From the NCBI RefSeq assembly GCF_016863295.1, contig NZ_BOOP01000009.1, forward strand, positions 186,001 through 250,000: a stretch of DNA of 64,000 nucleotides. Direction: 5' to 3'. Numbering within the stretch: position 1 is the stretch's first letter; the number at the start of each line of letters is the position of its first letter. The notes below the pieces were generated by a model. That model was given only the letters and a program-made list of their open reading frames with translations. It did no database searches and had not been told where the DNA came from. This DNA comes from Planotetraspora phitsanulokensis (GTDB lineage: Bacteria; Actinomycetota; Actinomycetes; Streptosporangiales; Streptosporangiaceae). The translations under genes were made by a program, and so were the position numbers. Below are positions 50,345-59,746 of the stretch, piece after piece.

Positions 50345-52759
50345 ATGGCTGGCCCGCGCGTCGTCATCATCGGAGCCGGAGTCGTCGGGGCCGCTCTCGC
50401 CGAAGAGCTCTCCGCCAAGGGATGGACCGAGATCACGGTCGTCGACCAGGGCCCCGTACCCGCGACGGGCGGCTCGTCGTCCCACGCTCCCGGCCTGGTC
50501 TTCCAGACGAACTCGTCCAAGACCATGACCGAGATGGCCCGCTACACGGTGGAGAAGCTGAGCGCGCTCGGCTGCTTCCTCCAGGTGGGCGGGCTCGAGG
50601 TCGCCACCACGCCCGAGCGCCTCACCGAACTCCATCGCCGCCACGGCTGGGCCACCGCCTGGGGCCTCGACGCACACCTGCTCACCCCCGAGGAGTGCGT
50701 GGAACGCCACTCGCTCCTGTCGAAGGACCGGGTGCTCGGCGGGCTGTTCGTCCCCACCGACGGGCTGGCCAAGGCCGTCCGCGCGGTCGAGGTCCAGCTC
50801 GAACGGGCCCGTGAGCGCGGCGTCCGCGTCCTCGACCGGCACGAGGTCCTCGACATTCTCAGCGAGGACGGCCGGGTGACCGGCGTCCTGACCGACCAGG
50901 GCGAGATCCCCGCCGACATCGCGGTCTGCTGCGCCGGCATCTGGGGGCCCAAGGTGGCCCGCATGGCCGGCATGACGCTCCCCCTCACACCGCTCGCCCA
51001 CCAGCTCGCCTGGACGGGCCCGGTCAAGGGACTGGACGCGACGCAGGAGGCCGTGCGCCCGATCCTGCGCCACCAGGACGCCGACCTCTACTACCGCGAA
51101 CGGTTCGACCGGCTGGGCGTCGGCTACTACGGCCACCGTCCCCTGCCGATCACCTCCGACGAGATCCTATCCTTCGACGAGGCGGAGGTCATGCCCTCGG
51201 TGCTGACCTTCACCGAGGACGACTTCGCCCCCGCCTGGGACGAGACGCGGTCGCTGCTGCCGGACACCCGCGACGCCCAGGTCGAGGAGGGCATCAACGG
51301 GCTGTTCTCCTTCACGACCGACAACATGCCGCTGCTCGGCGAGTCCCCCGACGTCAAGGGCTTCTGGGTGGCCGAGGCCGTGTGGGTGACGCACTCGGCC
51401 GGCGTCGGCAGGGCCATGGCCGAGTGGCTGGCCGACGGCCACTGCTCGTCGTTCGACCTGCACGAGTGCGACGTCAACCGGTTCGAGCCCCACCAGCTCG
51501 CCCCCGACTACGTCCTGGCCCGCGACTGCCAGAACTACGTCGAGGTCTACGACATCATCCATCCGCTCGAGCCGCCGGCGAACCTCCGGCCGCTGCGGAC
51601 CAGCCCCTTCCACCCGCGCCAGACAGAGCTCGGCGCGTACTTCCTCGAGGCGACCGGCTGGGAGCGGCCGCAGTGGTACGGCGCCAACGCCGCCCTGGCC
51701 GACGGAAGGGACGTCCCCCACCCCGGCGACTGGGCGTCCCGCCACTGGTCGCCGATCGTCGGCGCGGAGGCCCAGGCCTCCCGCGAGACCGTCGCCATGT
51801 ACGACATGTCGGCGCTCAAGCGCATCGAGGTCAGCGGACCGGGAGCCACGGCCTTCCTCCAGCGGCTGTCGACCGGCGACGTGGACAAGTCCGTCGGCTC
51901 GGTGACGTACTGCCTGCTGCTCGACGAGGACGGCGGCATCCGCAGCGACGTCACCATCGCGCGACTGGGGCGCGACCACTACCAGGTGGGCGCCAACGGC
52001 AACCTCGACCTGGACTGGTTCCACCGGCACGCCGACCCCACCGTGGTGATCCGCGACATCACGGCGGGCACCTGCTGCATCGGCATCTGGGGTCCCCGCG
52101 TCCGCGAGGTGGTCGCCCCGCTCGCCGGACGCGACTTCTCCAAGGACGGCTTCCGCTACTTCCGCGGCAAGAAGGCCTACGTCGGGGCGGTCCCCGTCAC
52201 GGCCCTGCGGCTGTCCTACATCGGGGAGCTCGGCTGGGAGCTCTACACGACCGCCGACATGGGCGCCAAGCTCTGGGACACCCTGTGGGAGGCCGGGCAG
52301 GAGCACGGGATCGTCGCGGGCGGCCGCGGCGCCTTCAACAGCCTCCGGCTGGAGAAGGGCTACCGGTCGTTCGGCACGGACATGACCTACGAGCACGACC
52401 CCTACGAGGCCGGCCTGGCGTTCGCCGTCAAGGCCGACAAGGGCGACTTCATCGGCCGCGAGGCCCTGCTCGAACGCCGCCAGGACGTACGGCGGCGCCT
52501 GACCTGCCTGACGATCGACGGCCCCGAGGCCGTGGTCATGGGCAAGGAGCCGGTGTACGACGGCGACCGCTGCGTGGGCTACGTCACGAGCGCGGCCTAC
52601 GGCTACACGATCGGCAAGGGCATCGCCTACGCCTGGCTCCCCGCCGAGCTGGCCACCCCCGGCCAGGTGGTGCACATCGGGTACTTCGACCGGCGGATCG
52701 CCGCGGTCGTCGCCGAGGAGCCGCTGTTCGACCCCGCCATGGAACGGCTCCGCGGCTGA
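50345..52759 (+). CDS. Dimethylglycine dehydrogenase/oxidase (FAD, GcvT domain)
   Basis: An 804-residue enzyme with an N-terminal DAO-type FAD domain (VVIIGAGVVGAALAEELSAKG), an FAO_M linker and a C-terminal GcvT-like tetrahydrofolate domain from about residue 430. It matches Arthrobacter dimethylglycine oxidase in order and length. GSSSHAPGLVF places H47 at the site of covalent FAD in rat and bacterial relatives. It converts dimethylglycine to sarcosine and traps the methyl as methylene-tetrahydrofolate. The ATG at 50345 has GGAGG five bases upstream. glyA follows 21 bases later. Confidence 0.87.
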   Translation: MAGPRVVIIGAGVVGAALAEELSAKGWTEITVVDQGPVPATGGSSSHAPGLVFQTNSSKTMTEMARYTVEKLSALGCFLQVGGLEVATTPERLTELHRRHGWATAWGLDAHLLTPEECVERHSLLSKDRVLGGLFVPTDGLAKAVRAVEVQLERARERGVRVLDRHEVLDILSEDGRVTGVLTDQGEIPADIAVCCAGIWGPKVARMAGMTLPLTPLAHQLAWTGPVKGLDATQEAVRPILRHQDADLYYRERFDRLGVGYYGHRPLPITSDEILSFDEAEVMPSVLTFTEDDFAPAWDETRSLLPDTRDAQVEEGINGLFSFTTDNMPLLGESPDVKGFWVAEAVWVTHSAGVGRAMAEWLADGHCSSFDLHECDVNRFEPHQLAPDYVLARDCQNYVEVYDIIHPLEPPANLRPLRTSPFHPRQTELGAYFLEATGWERPQWYGANAALADGRDVPHPGDWASRHWSPIVGAEAQASRETVAMYDMSALKRIEVSGPGATAFLQRLSTGDVDKSVGSVTYCLLLDEDGGIRSDVTIARLGRDHYQVGANGNLDLDWFHRHADPTVVIRDITAGTCCIGIWGPRVREVVAPLAGRDFSKDGFRYFRGKKAYVGAVPVTALRLSYIGELGWELYTTADMGAKLWDTLWEAGQEHGIVAGGRGAFNSLRLEKGYRSFGTDMTYEHDPYEAGLAFAVKADKGDFIGREALLERRQDVRRRLTCLTIDGPEAVVMGKEPVYDGDRCVGYVTSAAYGYTIGKGIAYAWLPAELATPGQVVHIGYFDRRIAAVVAEEPLFDPAMERLRG

Positions 52760-52780
52760 ATGAACACTGGAGGAGCTGCC

Positions 52781-54067
52781 GTGAATCCACCCCCGTCGCT
52801 GGTCGACGCACCGCTCGCCGAGGCCGACCCCGAGGTCGCGGCGGCGATCGGCGCCGAGTTGCACCGCCAGCAGTCCACGCTCGAGATGATCGCCTCGGAG
52901 AACTTCGCCCCGGTGTCGGTCATGCGGGCGCAGGGGTCCGTCCTGACCAACAAGTACGCCGAGGGCTATCCGGGCAGGCGCTACTACGGCGGCTGCGAGA
53001 ACGTCGACGTCATCGAGACGCTGGCGATCGACCGGGTGAAGTCGCTGTTCGGGGCGGAGGCCGCCAACGTGCAGCCGCACTCGGGCGCTCAGGCGAACGC
53101 GGCGGTGATGGCCGCCCTGCTGCAGCCCGGTGACACGATCCTGGGCCTCGACCTCGCGCACGGCGGCCACCTGACGCACGGCATGCGGATCAACTTCTCC
53201 GGCCGGCTCTACAACGTGGTCGCCTACCACGTGCGGGAGAGCGACAACCTCGTGGACATGGACGAGGTGGAGCGGCTGGCCAGGGAGCACCGGCCCAAGC
53301 TGATCATCGCGGGCTGGTCGGCGTACCCCCGCCACCTCGACTTCGCGGCCTTCCGCCGGATCGCCGACGAGGTCGGGGCGTACCTCATGGTCGACATGGC
53401 CCACTTCGCCGGCCTGGTCGCCGCCGGGCTGCACCCCTCCCCCGTGCCGCACGCCCACGTCGTGACGACGACCACGCACAAGACCCTCGGCGGGCCGAGG
53501 GGCGGCGTGATCCTGTCCACGGAGGAGCTGGCCAAGAAGATCAACTCGGCGGTGTTCCCCGGCCAGCAGGGCGGCCCGCTCGAGCACGTCATCGCGGCCA
53601 AGGCCGTCTCTTTCAAGATCGCGGCGAGCGACTGGTTCGCCGACCGCCAGCGGCGCACCCTCGAAGGGGCGCGCATCCTGGCCGCCCGCCTCCTCGAGCC
53701 GGACGCCGCCGCGGCGGGCGTGCGGGTCCTGTCCGGAGGCACGGACGTCCATCTGGTGCTGGTCGACCTGCGCGAGTCCGAGCTGGATGGCAGGCAGGCG
53801 GAGGACCGCCTGCACGCGGCCGGGATCACCGTCAACCGCAACGCCGTGCCGTTCGATCCCCGGCCTCCGATGGTCACCTCCGGGCTCAGGATCGGCACCC
53901 CCGCGCTGGCGACGCGCGGTTTCCAGACCGCCGACTTCCAGGAGGTCTCGGACGTTATCGCGGCGGCCCTGATCGGCGATGGCGACGAGGCCTCCATCGC
54001 CCACCTGCGCGGACGCGTCGAGGTCCTCGCCGCCAAGCACCCGCTCTACGCCGGAGAAGCATCGTGA
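52781..54067 (+). CDS. glyA: Serine hydroxymethyltransferase (pathway copy)
   Basis: A 428-residue PLP enzyme. K234 in [14 protein letters not shown] binds [21 protein letters not shown] is the SHMT signature. It joins glycine and the methylene-tetrahydrofolate produced by dimethylglycine and sarcosine oxidation into serine, so it recovers both carbons of the pathway. The GTG at 52781 is chosen because GGAGGAG lies just upstream; an ATG at 52760 also exists but overlaps the previous stop without a ribosome-binding site. The stop overlaps soxB by GTGA. A second, housekeeping glyA elsewhere in the genome is expected. Confidence 0.93.
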   Translation: MNPPPSLVDAPLAEADPEVAAAIGAELHRQQSTLEMIASENFAPVSVMRAQGSVLTNKYAEGYPGRRYYGGCENVDVIETLAIDRVKSLFGAEAANVQPHSGAQANAAVMAALLQPGDTILGLDLAHGGHLTHGMRINFSGRLYNVVAYHVRESDNLVDMDEVERLAREHRPKLIIAGWSAYPRHLDFAAFRRIADEVGAYLMVDMAHFAGLVAAGLHPSPVPHAHVVTTTTHKTLGGPRGGVILSTEELAKKINSAVFPGQQGGPLEHVIAAKAVSFKIAASDWFADRQRRTLEGARILAARLLEPDAAAAGVRVLSGGTDVHLVLVDLRESELDGRQAEDRLHAAGITVNRNAVPFDPRPPMVTSGLRIGTPALATRGFQTADFQEVSDVIAAALIGDGDEASIAHLRGRVEVLAAKHPLYAGEAS

Positions 54068-55281
54068 CCCGAGACGTCCCGGAGCACCCCGACTGGTTGT
54101 GGAGCAGCCCCGAGCCGAAACGCTCGTACGACGTGGTGATCGTCGGCGGCGGCGGCCACGGGCTGGCGACGGCCTACTACCTGGCCAAGAACCACGGGAT
54201 CACCGACGTGGCGGTGCTCGAGCGCGGCTGGCTGGCCGGCGGCAACATGGCACGCAACACCACGATCATCAGGTCCAACTACCTGTGGGACGAGAGCGCC
54301 GGGATCTACGAGCACGCCCTCAAGCTGTGGGAGGGGCTCGAGGACGACCTCGGATACCCGATCCTGTTCAGCCAGCGCGGCGTGCTCAACCTCGCGCACA
54401 GCCTGCAGGACGTCAGGGACAGCGTGCGGCGGGTGCACGCCAACCGCCTCAACGGCGTCGACGCGGAGTGGCTGACGCCTGAGGAGGTCAAGGAGGTCTG
54501 CCCGATCGTCAACGTCTCCCCCGACGTGCGCTACCCGGTGCTGGGCGCGACCTACCAGCCGCGCGCGGGCATCGCCAAGCACGACTACGTGGCCTGGGGC
54601 TTCGCCCGGGCCGCCGCGGCGATGGGCGTGCACCTGATCGAGAACTGCGAGGTCACCGGGGTCGAGGTGGCCGACGGGCGGGTCCAGGCCGTCCAGACGA
54701 CCAGGGGGAGGATCGCGGCGGGCACGGTCGCCCTGTCCGCGGCGGGCCACTCCTCCGTCGTCGCGGCGACCGCCGGGGTGGAGCTGCCGGTGCAGACCCA
54801 TCCGCTCCAGGCGCTCGTGTCGGAACTGCTGGAGCCCGTGCACCCGACGGTGGTCATGTCCAACGCCGTGCACGTCTACGTCAGCCAGGCCCACAAGGGC
54901 GAGCTGGTCATGGGCGCGGGCATCGACCCGTACAACTCCTACCGCCAGCGCGGCGCGTTCCACATCATCGAACGGCAGATGTCGGCGGCGCTGGAGCTCT
55001 TCCCGATCTTCGCCCGGGCGCACGTCCTGCGCACCTGGGCGGGGATCGTCGACGTCACCCCGGACGCCTCTCCCGTGGTCGGCACGACGCCGGTGGACGG
55101 CCTGCTCGTCAACTGCGGCTGGGGAACCGGCGGCTTCAAGGCGACGCCCGGCGTGGGCTGGTGCTACGCGCACACGATCGCCCACGGCGAGCCGCATCCC
55201 CTCAACGCCCCCTTCTCGCTCGAACGGTTCACCACCGGCGCGCTCGTGGACGAGCACGGCGCGGCGGCCGTGGCCCACTGA
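54064..55281 (+). CDS. soxB: Sarcosine oxidase beta subunit
   Basis: A 405-residue DAO-family flavoprotein of the heterotetrameric sarcosine oxidase. [23 protein letters not shown] binds non-covalent FAD. H173 in [12 protein letters not shown] lies at the position of the covalent FMN histidine of the Corynebacterium enzyme. The complex oxidises sarcosine to glycine with release of formaldehyde or methylene-tetrahydrofolate. GTG start overlaps the glyA stop by GTGA. Order soxB-soxD-soxA-soxG is the standard operon. Confidence 0.95.
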   Translation: MTRDVPEHPDWLWSSPEPKRSYDVVIVGGGGHGLATAYYLAKNHGITDVAVLERGWLAGGNMARNTTIIRSNYLWDESAGIYEHALKLWEGLEDDLGYPILFSQRGVLNLAHSLQDVRDSVRRVHANRLNGVDAEWLTPEEVKEVCPIVNVSPDVRYPVLGATYQPRAGIAKHDYVAWGFARAAAAMGVHLIENCEVTGVEVADGRVQAVQTTRGRIAAGTVALSAAGHSSVVAATAGVELPVQTHPLQALVSELLEPVHPTVVMSNAVHVYVSQAHKGELVMGAGIDPYNSYRQRGAFHIIERQMSAALELFPIFARAHVLRTWAGIVDVTPDASPVVGTTPVDGLLVNCGWGTGGFKATPGVGWCYAHTIAHGEPHPLNAPFSLERFTTGALVDEHGAAAVAH

Positions 55282-55293
55282 AGGAGATCCCCC

Positions 55294-55551
55294 ATGCTGC
55301 TGATCCCCTGTCCGTGGTGCGGCCCGCGCGACGAGGCGGAGTTCCACTACGGCGGGCAGGCGCACGTCGCCTACCCCGAGAACCCCGCGGCGCTCTCCGA
55401 CGAGGAGTGGGCCCGCTACCTGTTCTTCCGTGACAACCCCAAGGGCCGGTTCGCCGAGCGGTGGAACCACACGGCGGGCTGCCGCCGCTGGTTCAACGCC
55501 GTGCGGAACACCGCCACGAACGAGATCGAGGCCCGCGAGGTGACCGCGTGA
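55294..55551 (+). CDS. soxD: Sarcosine oxidase delta subunit
   Basis: An 85-residue zinc subunit. C6 and C9 (CPWCG), H59 and C63 (NHTAGC) match the zinc ligands known for this subunit. It holds the alpha and beta subunits together in the heterotetramer. AAGGAG precedes the ATG and the stop overlaps the soxA GTG by GTGA. Confidence 0.95.
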   Translation: MLLIPCPWCGPRDEAEFHYGGQAHVAYPENPAALSDEEWARYLFFRDNPKGRFAERWNHTAGCRRWFNAVRNTATNEIEAREVTA

Positions 55552-58325
55552 CGTCCCGTCGGATGACCGGGTGGCAGGGGGAGCCGGTCCGGTTCCGCTT
55601 CGACGGCCGGGACTACGAGGGGGTCCGCGGCGACACGCTGGCCTCCGCCCTGCTCGCCAACGGAGTGCGCACGGTGGCCGCGAGCCCCGCCCTGGGCCGC
55701 CCGCGGGGGATCTACGCCGCCTGGACGGAGGAGCCCAACGCCCTCGTGCGGTACGGCGTGGAGCCGATGGCGCAGGCCACGACGCTCGACCTCGCCGAAG
55801 GGCTCGACGCGACGAGCCTGAGGGGCCGGGGACGGCTGAGCGAGGAGCCCGACACGGGCCGCTACGACGCGGTCTACGCGCACTGCGACGTCCTCGTCGT
55901 CGGCGCGGGCCCGGCCGGTATCGCGGCGGCGACGGCGGCGGCGGAGACCGGCGCCCGCGTGATCATCGCGGACGACCGGCCGATCGCGGGCGGCAGCCTG
56001 CCCGACACCGCCGAGACGGTCGGCGGCGTGCCGGGAGCCGAATGGGCGGCCGCGACGCTCGCGGCGCTCGACGACCGCCCCGACGTCCGGGTGCTGAGCC
56101 GCACCAGCGTGTTCGGCTACTACGACGACAACCACCTCGTCGCCGTCGAGCGGCGCGGAGTCGACGCCTACTCGCGCGAGCGCGTGTGGCGCATCAGGGC
56201 CCGCCGGGTCGTGCTGGCCACGGGAGCCCACGAACGGCCGATCGCCTTCGCCGGCAACGACCGGCCGGGCGTCATGCTGGCGGCCTCGGCTCGCGCGTAC
56301 GTCAACCGCCACGGAGTCCTTCCCGGCGAGCGTGCGGTCGTGTTCACCACGAACGACAGCGCCTACGCCGCCGCCCGGGACCTCGCGGCGGCAGGGGTGG
56401 AGATCGCCGCGATCGTCGACACCCGGGAGACCGCCGGCCCCGCGCCGGACGGCGCGGAGGTCCTCGCCGGCCACGTGGTCACCGCGGTCGGCGGTGAAGA
56501 GGGCGTCACGTCCGTCACCGTCTCGGCCTCGGACCGAGAGGACCGGGACGACCGGGAGATCGAGGCCGACCTGCTGCTCGTCTCGGGCGGCTGGAACCCT
56601 CTGGTCCACCTGTTCAGCCAGGCGGGCGGCGAGCTCCGCCACGACGACGGGATCGGCTCGTTCGTGCCCGGGTCCGTACGGCAGGCCGTCGAGGTCGCGG
56701 GCGCCGCCCGTGGGGTGTTCACCCTGGCCGGGTGCCTGGAGGACGGCGCCGCCGCCGGAGCGCGGGCCGCCGAGGCCGCCGGGTTCCGCGTGGAGAGCGT
56801 CTTCGAGACCCCCGGGACCCCCGCCGAGGAGCCGGCCGCGCCGGCCGGGCACCTGTGGCTCGTGCCCTCCGCGGACTACGGCACGCACTTCGTGGACCTC
56901 CAGCGCGACGTCACCGTCGCCGACGTCATGAAGGCGACCGGAGCGGGGCTGCGCTCGGTCGAGCACGTCAAGCGCTACACCACGGCGGGCACGGCGCACG
57001 ACCAGGGCAAGTTGTCGGGCGTCCTCACCAGTGCGGTCGTCGGGCATGCTCTCGGCCTGCCGCTCGCCGATCTCGGCACCACCACGTTCCGCGCGCCGTA
57101 CGTGCCGGTCGGCTTCGCCACGCTCGCCGGGCGGGACAGGGGCGCGCTGCACGACCCGGTGCGGACCACGTCGCTGCACGAATGGCACGTGGTCTACGGC
57201 GCGCCGTTCGAGAACGTCGGCCAGTGGAAGCGTCCCTGGTACTACCCGCGGGCGGGCGAGGACATGGAGGCCGCCGTCCTGCGCGAGTGCCATGCCGTAC
57301 GGACGGCCGTGGGCGCGATGGACGCCTCCACCCTCGGCAAGATCGACGTGCAGGGCCCGGACGCGGCGGAGTTCCTCGACCGGATCTACACGAACATGAT
57401 GAGCACCCTCAAGGTGGGCGCGATCCGCTACGGCGTCATGTGCAGGCCCGACGGGATGGTCTTCGACGACGGCACCGTCATCCGCCTGGCCGACGACCGG
57501 TTCCTGGTGACGACGACCACGGGCAACGCGGCGGCCGTGCTCGACTGGATGGAGGAGTGGCTCCAGACCGAATGGCCGCAGCTGCGGGTCTACTGCACGT
57601 CGGTCACCGAGCACTGGGCGACCGTGGCCCTCGCGGGTCCCGGCTCCCGTGACGTGCTGGCCGGCCTGGCCCCCGGCCTGGCCGTCGACGCGGCGAGCTT
57701 CCCCTTCATGACCTGGCGGGACACCGAGGTGGCCGGGCTGGCCGCGCGGGTCTGCCGGATCAGCTTCTCCGGCGAGCTCGCCTACGAGATCAACGTCAAC
57801 GCGTGGGACGGCCTCGCCCTGTGGGAGGCGGTCATGGGCACGGGGGTGGTCACGCCGTACGGCACCGAGACCATGCACGTGCTGCGCGCGGAGAAGGGCT
57901 ACCCGATCGTCGGCCAGGACACCGACGGCACGGTCACCCCGGCCGACCTCGGCATGGACTGGGTGGTGTCGAAGAAGAAGCCCGACTTCATCGGGAAGCG
58001 GTCGTTCGCCAGGGCCGACACGAGCCGGCCGGATCGCAAGCACCTGGTCGGCCTGCTCCCCGCGGACGCCGGCCGGCTGCTCCCCGAGGGCGCCCACCTC
58101 GTGGAGACGAGCACGCTGCCCGAGCCGCCGGTCCCGACCCTCGGCCACGTGACGTCGAGCTACCGCAGCGCGGTGCTGGACAGCACCTTCGCGCTCGCCC
58201 TGGTCAGCGGTGGCCGCGACCGGATGGGCGAGGTGCTCTACGTCCCGCTCGGCGACGAGCAGGTCCCGGTCACCGTCACGTCCCACATCCTCTACGACCC
58301 CGAGGGAGCCCGCCGCGATGGCTGA
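55548..58325 (+). CDS. soxA: Sarcosine oxidase alpha subunit
   Basis: A 925-residue subunit. The N-terminal ferredoxin-like domain (RFRFDGRDYEGVRGDTLASALLANGVRTVAASPALGRPRGI) leads to an NAD-binding Rossmann domain with VVGAGPAGIAA near 118 and a C-terminal GcvT domain (about 560-925) that binds tetrahydrofolate and receives the methyl from sarcosine. SFMxWRD-type and YEINVNAWDGLALWEAVM segments belong to the aminomethyltransferase fold. GTG at 55548 overlaps the soxD stop. The last eight bases overlap soxG. Length is slightly below the usual 965, with no obvious missing domain. Confidence 0.95.
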   Translation: MTSRRMTGWQGEPVRFRFDGRDYEGVRGDTLASALLANGVRTVAASPALGRPRGIYAAWTEEPNALVRYGVEPMAQATTLDLAEGLDATSLRGRGRLSEEPDTGRYDAVYAHCDVLVVGAGPAGIAAATAAAETGARVIIADDRPIAGGSLPDTAETVGGVPGAEWAAATLAALDDRPDVRVLSRTSVFGYYDDNHLVAVERRGVDAYSRERVWRIRARRVVLATGAHERPIAFAGNDRPGVMLAASARAYVNRHGVLPGERAVVFTTNDSAYAAARDLAAAGVEIAAIVDTRETAGPAPDGAEVLAGHVVTAVGGEEGVTSVTVSASDREDRDDREIEADLLLVSGGWNPLVHLFSQAGGELRHDDGIGSFVPGSVRQAVEVAGAARGVFTLAGCLEDGAAAGARAAEAAGFRVESVFETPGTPAEEPAAPAGHLWLVPSADYGTHFVDLQRDVTVADVMKATGAGLRSVEHVKRYTTAGTAHDQGKLSGVLTSAVVGHALGLPLADLGTTTFRAPYVPVGFATLAGRDRGALHDPVRTTSLHEWHVVYGAPFENVGQWKRPWYYPRAGEDMEAAVLRECHAVRTAVGAMDASTLGKIDVQGPDAAEFLDRIYTNMMSTLKVGAIRYGVMCRPDGMVFDDGTVIRLADDRFLVTTTTGNAAAVLDWMEEWLQTEWPQLRVYCTSVTEHWATVALAGPGSRDVLAGLAPGLAVDAASFPFMTWRDTEVAGLAARVCRISFSGELAYEINVNAWDGLALWEAVMGTGVVTPYGTETMHVLRAEKGYPIVGQDTDGTVTPADLGMDWVVSKKKPDFIGKRSFARADTSRPDRKHLVGLLPADAGRLLPEGAHLVETSTLPEPPVPTLGHVTSSYRSAVLDSTFALALVSGGRDRMGEVLYVPLGDEQVPVTVTSHILYDPEGARRDG

Positions 58326-58881
58326 GCGACTGAGCCCGCTGGCCCGGTTCACGCCGGTGTCGAGCGGCGACCTGCGGATCGCCGAGATCCCCTTTCTCAC
58401 GCAGATCAACCTGAGGGTGGACCCCAAGAGCCGGGCCGCCGCCGACATCGGGCTCGCCCTGGGCGCGCCCCTGCCGACCGAGCCCGGCACCTGCGCGAGC
58501 GCGGACGCCGACCTGCTCTGGCTGGGACCCGACGAGTGGCTGGTGGTCGGGGAGCGCGGCCGCGACCTCGAGGGGACGATCCGGGCGGCGGCGGGGACGG
58601 CGCACGCGGGGATCACCGACGTGTCGGCCCAGCGCACGGTCGTCGCGGTGGAGGGCCCTCGGTCCCGCGACCTGCTCGCGCACGGCTGCGCGCTCGACCT
58701 GCACCCCCGGGTGTTCGGCCCGGGACGCTGCGCGCAGACGATGCTCGCCCGCGCGCAGGTCGTGCTCGCCGCGAGGGACGGCGACGCGTTCCGCGTGTTC
58801 GTGCGGTCGTCGTTCGCGGGTTACCTCGCCGACTGGCTCATGGACGCGGCCGGCGAATACCTGGGGGTCACACCGCGCTGA
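58318..58881 (+). CDS. soxG: Sarcosine oxidase gamma subunit
   Basis: A 187-residue GcvT-like small subunit that caps the alpha subunit of the heterotetramer. WLGPDEWLVVGERG, ITDVSAQRTVVAVEGPRSRDLLAHGCALDLHPRVFGPGRCAQTMLARAQVVLAARDGD and FVRSSFAGYLADWLMDAAGEY are the family segments. It starts eight bases before the soxA stop. It is the last gene of the pathway and converges with the SRPBCC gene with a 14-base overlap, leaving no room for a conventional terminator. Confidence 0.93.
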   Translation: MAERLSPLARFTPVSSGDLRIAEIPFLTQINLRVDPKSRAAADIGLALGAPLPTEPGTCASADADLLWLGPDEWLVVGERGRDLEGTIRAAAGTAHAGITDVSAQRTVVAVEGPRSRDLLAHGCALDLHPRVFGPGRCAQTMLARAQVVLAARDGDAFRVFVRSSFAGYLADWLMDAAGEYLGVTPR

Positions 58882-59299
58882 GCGTCTTGAGGAGCGACTG
58901 CATCACCGTGGAGCGCCAGCCGCTGCCCATGTTCTTGAACGCGAAGGCCTGATTCGGGTCGTCGAGGTCGAAGCCCGCGTGTTCGACGAACAACCGGGTG
59001 CCCTGTCCCTCGGCGACCAGCCTCCAGGTGACCGTGGTGTCCAGCGATCCGCCTCTCCAGCTGATGCGCAGCAGGCGTTCCTCTTCGACGTCGAGCACCT
59101 CGCACGAGATCACCCCGTCGAACTCGACCTGCGGGATCGGCCGGGTGGCGAAGGTGAAGCGGTGCCCTGCCACGGGTTTCATGTCACCCGACATCAGCCA
59201 GCGCTCCTGCAGAGCGGAATCGGTCAGGGCACGCCACACCTTGGCCGGCGGGTGCGGCAGGAACTCGTCGACCTCGATCGACGCCCGGTCAGTGCTCAT
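58868..59299 (-). CDS. SRPBCC/AHSA1-domain protein
   Basis: A 143-residue START-like protein: IEVDEFLPHPPAKVWRALTDSALQERWLMSGDMKPVAGHRFTF, ISCEVLDVEEERLLRISWRGG, TVTWRLVAEGQGTRLFVEHAGF and a final helix. The family binds small hydrophobic ligands. The ATG at 59299 overlaps the ArsR stop by 11 bases. ArsR-SRPBCC pairs are widespread and usually one operon, although the ligand is not known. Its 3' end overlaps soxG on the other strand. Confidence 0.85.
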   Translation of the reverse strand: MSTDRASIEVDEFLPHPPAKVWRALTDSALQERWLMSGDMKPVAGHRFTFATRPIPQVEFDGVISCEVLDVEEERLLRISWRGGSLDTTVTWRLVAEGQGTRLFVEHAGFDLDDPNQAFAFKNMGSGWRSTVMQSLLKTLSAV

Positions 59300-59630
59300 G
59301 GTCGTCTCCATCCTCATTCAACAGTTCACGCAGCCCGGCGAGCCTGTCCCGCCAGAACCGCTCGTACGGCGAGAGCCACCGCGAGACCTCCATCAGCGGC
59401 TCCGCCTCCAGCCGGTAGAGCCGGCGCCGTCCGCTGCGCTCCTCGCTGACCAGCCCGGCGTCGCGCAGCACCCGGAGGTGCTCGGAGACGCTCGGACGGC
59501 TCATCTCGAAGTGCGAGGCGAGGTCGTTCACCGACCGCGGCCCGCTCAGCAACAGCGCCGTCAGCTCGCGCCGCACCGGACTGGCGAGAGCGGCGAAGAC
59601 ATCCGCCGTCACGTGCTCGCTTCCCGTCAT
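59289..59630 (-). CDS. ArsR-family regulator
   Basis: A 113-residue winged-helix protein: VTADVFAALASPVRRELTALLLSGPRSVNDLASHFEMSRPSVSEHLRVLRDAGLVSEERSGRRRLYRL. No metal-binding cysteine is present. It overlaps the SRPBCC gene and is probably its partner. The ATG at 59630 is chosen because it lies six bases after a predicted -10, giving a leaderless transcript; a longer start at 59666 would read through the first operator palindrome. Two perfect palindromes upstream are almost certainly its operators. Confidence 0.88.
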   Translation of the reverse strand: MTGSEHVTADVFAALASPVRRELTALLLSGPRSVNDLASHFEMSRPSVSEHLRVLRDAGLVSEERSGRRRLYRLEAEPLMEVSRWLSPYERFWRDRLAGLRELLNEDGDDHEH

Positions 59631-59636
59631 GAGGCC

Positions 59637-59666
59637 ACAATAGGTAGGAGATCTCCTACGTGTCAA
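59637..59666 (-). promoter_or_regulatory. ArsR-SRPBCC promoter, leaderless type
   Basis: On the minus strand TTGACA (59661-59666) and TATTGT (59637-59642) are 18 bases apart. The spacer is filled by the first operator palindrome. The -10 ends six bases before the ATG and no ribosome-binding site is present. Confidence 0.7.
59644..59659. promoter_or_regulatory. ArsR operator 1
   Basis: GTAGGAGATCTCCTAC is a perfect 16-bp palindrome lying exactly between the -35 and -10 boxes. It is identical to operator 2, 25 bases away. Confidence 0.8.
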
Positions 59667-59667
59667 C

Positions 59668-59685
59668 CGTAGGAGATCTCCTACG
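59668..59685. promoter_or_regulatory. ArsR operator 2
   Basis: CGTAGGAGATCTCCTACG is a perfect 18-bp palindrome directly upstream of the -35 box on the minus strand. It contains the same 16 bases as operator 1. Confidence 0.8.
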
Positions 59686-59746
59686 CGTCATCGGCGCTCG
59701 CACCTCGGCCGGGCACCCGTCCTGAGCGTCCCGGCATGATGGAGGC

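Noticed and set aside
51167-54040. A 957-codon minus-strand frame opposite the dimethylglycine and glyA genes
   Set aside because: Low-complexity shadow of well-identified genes, with no start signal of its own.
55416-58637. A 1073-codon open frame on the minus strand opposite soxA
   Set aside because: It is the GC-skew shadow of soxA and soxG; the translation is Arg/Val/Gly-rich without family motifs.
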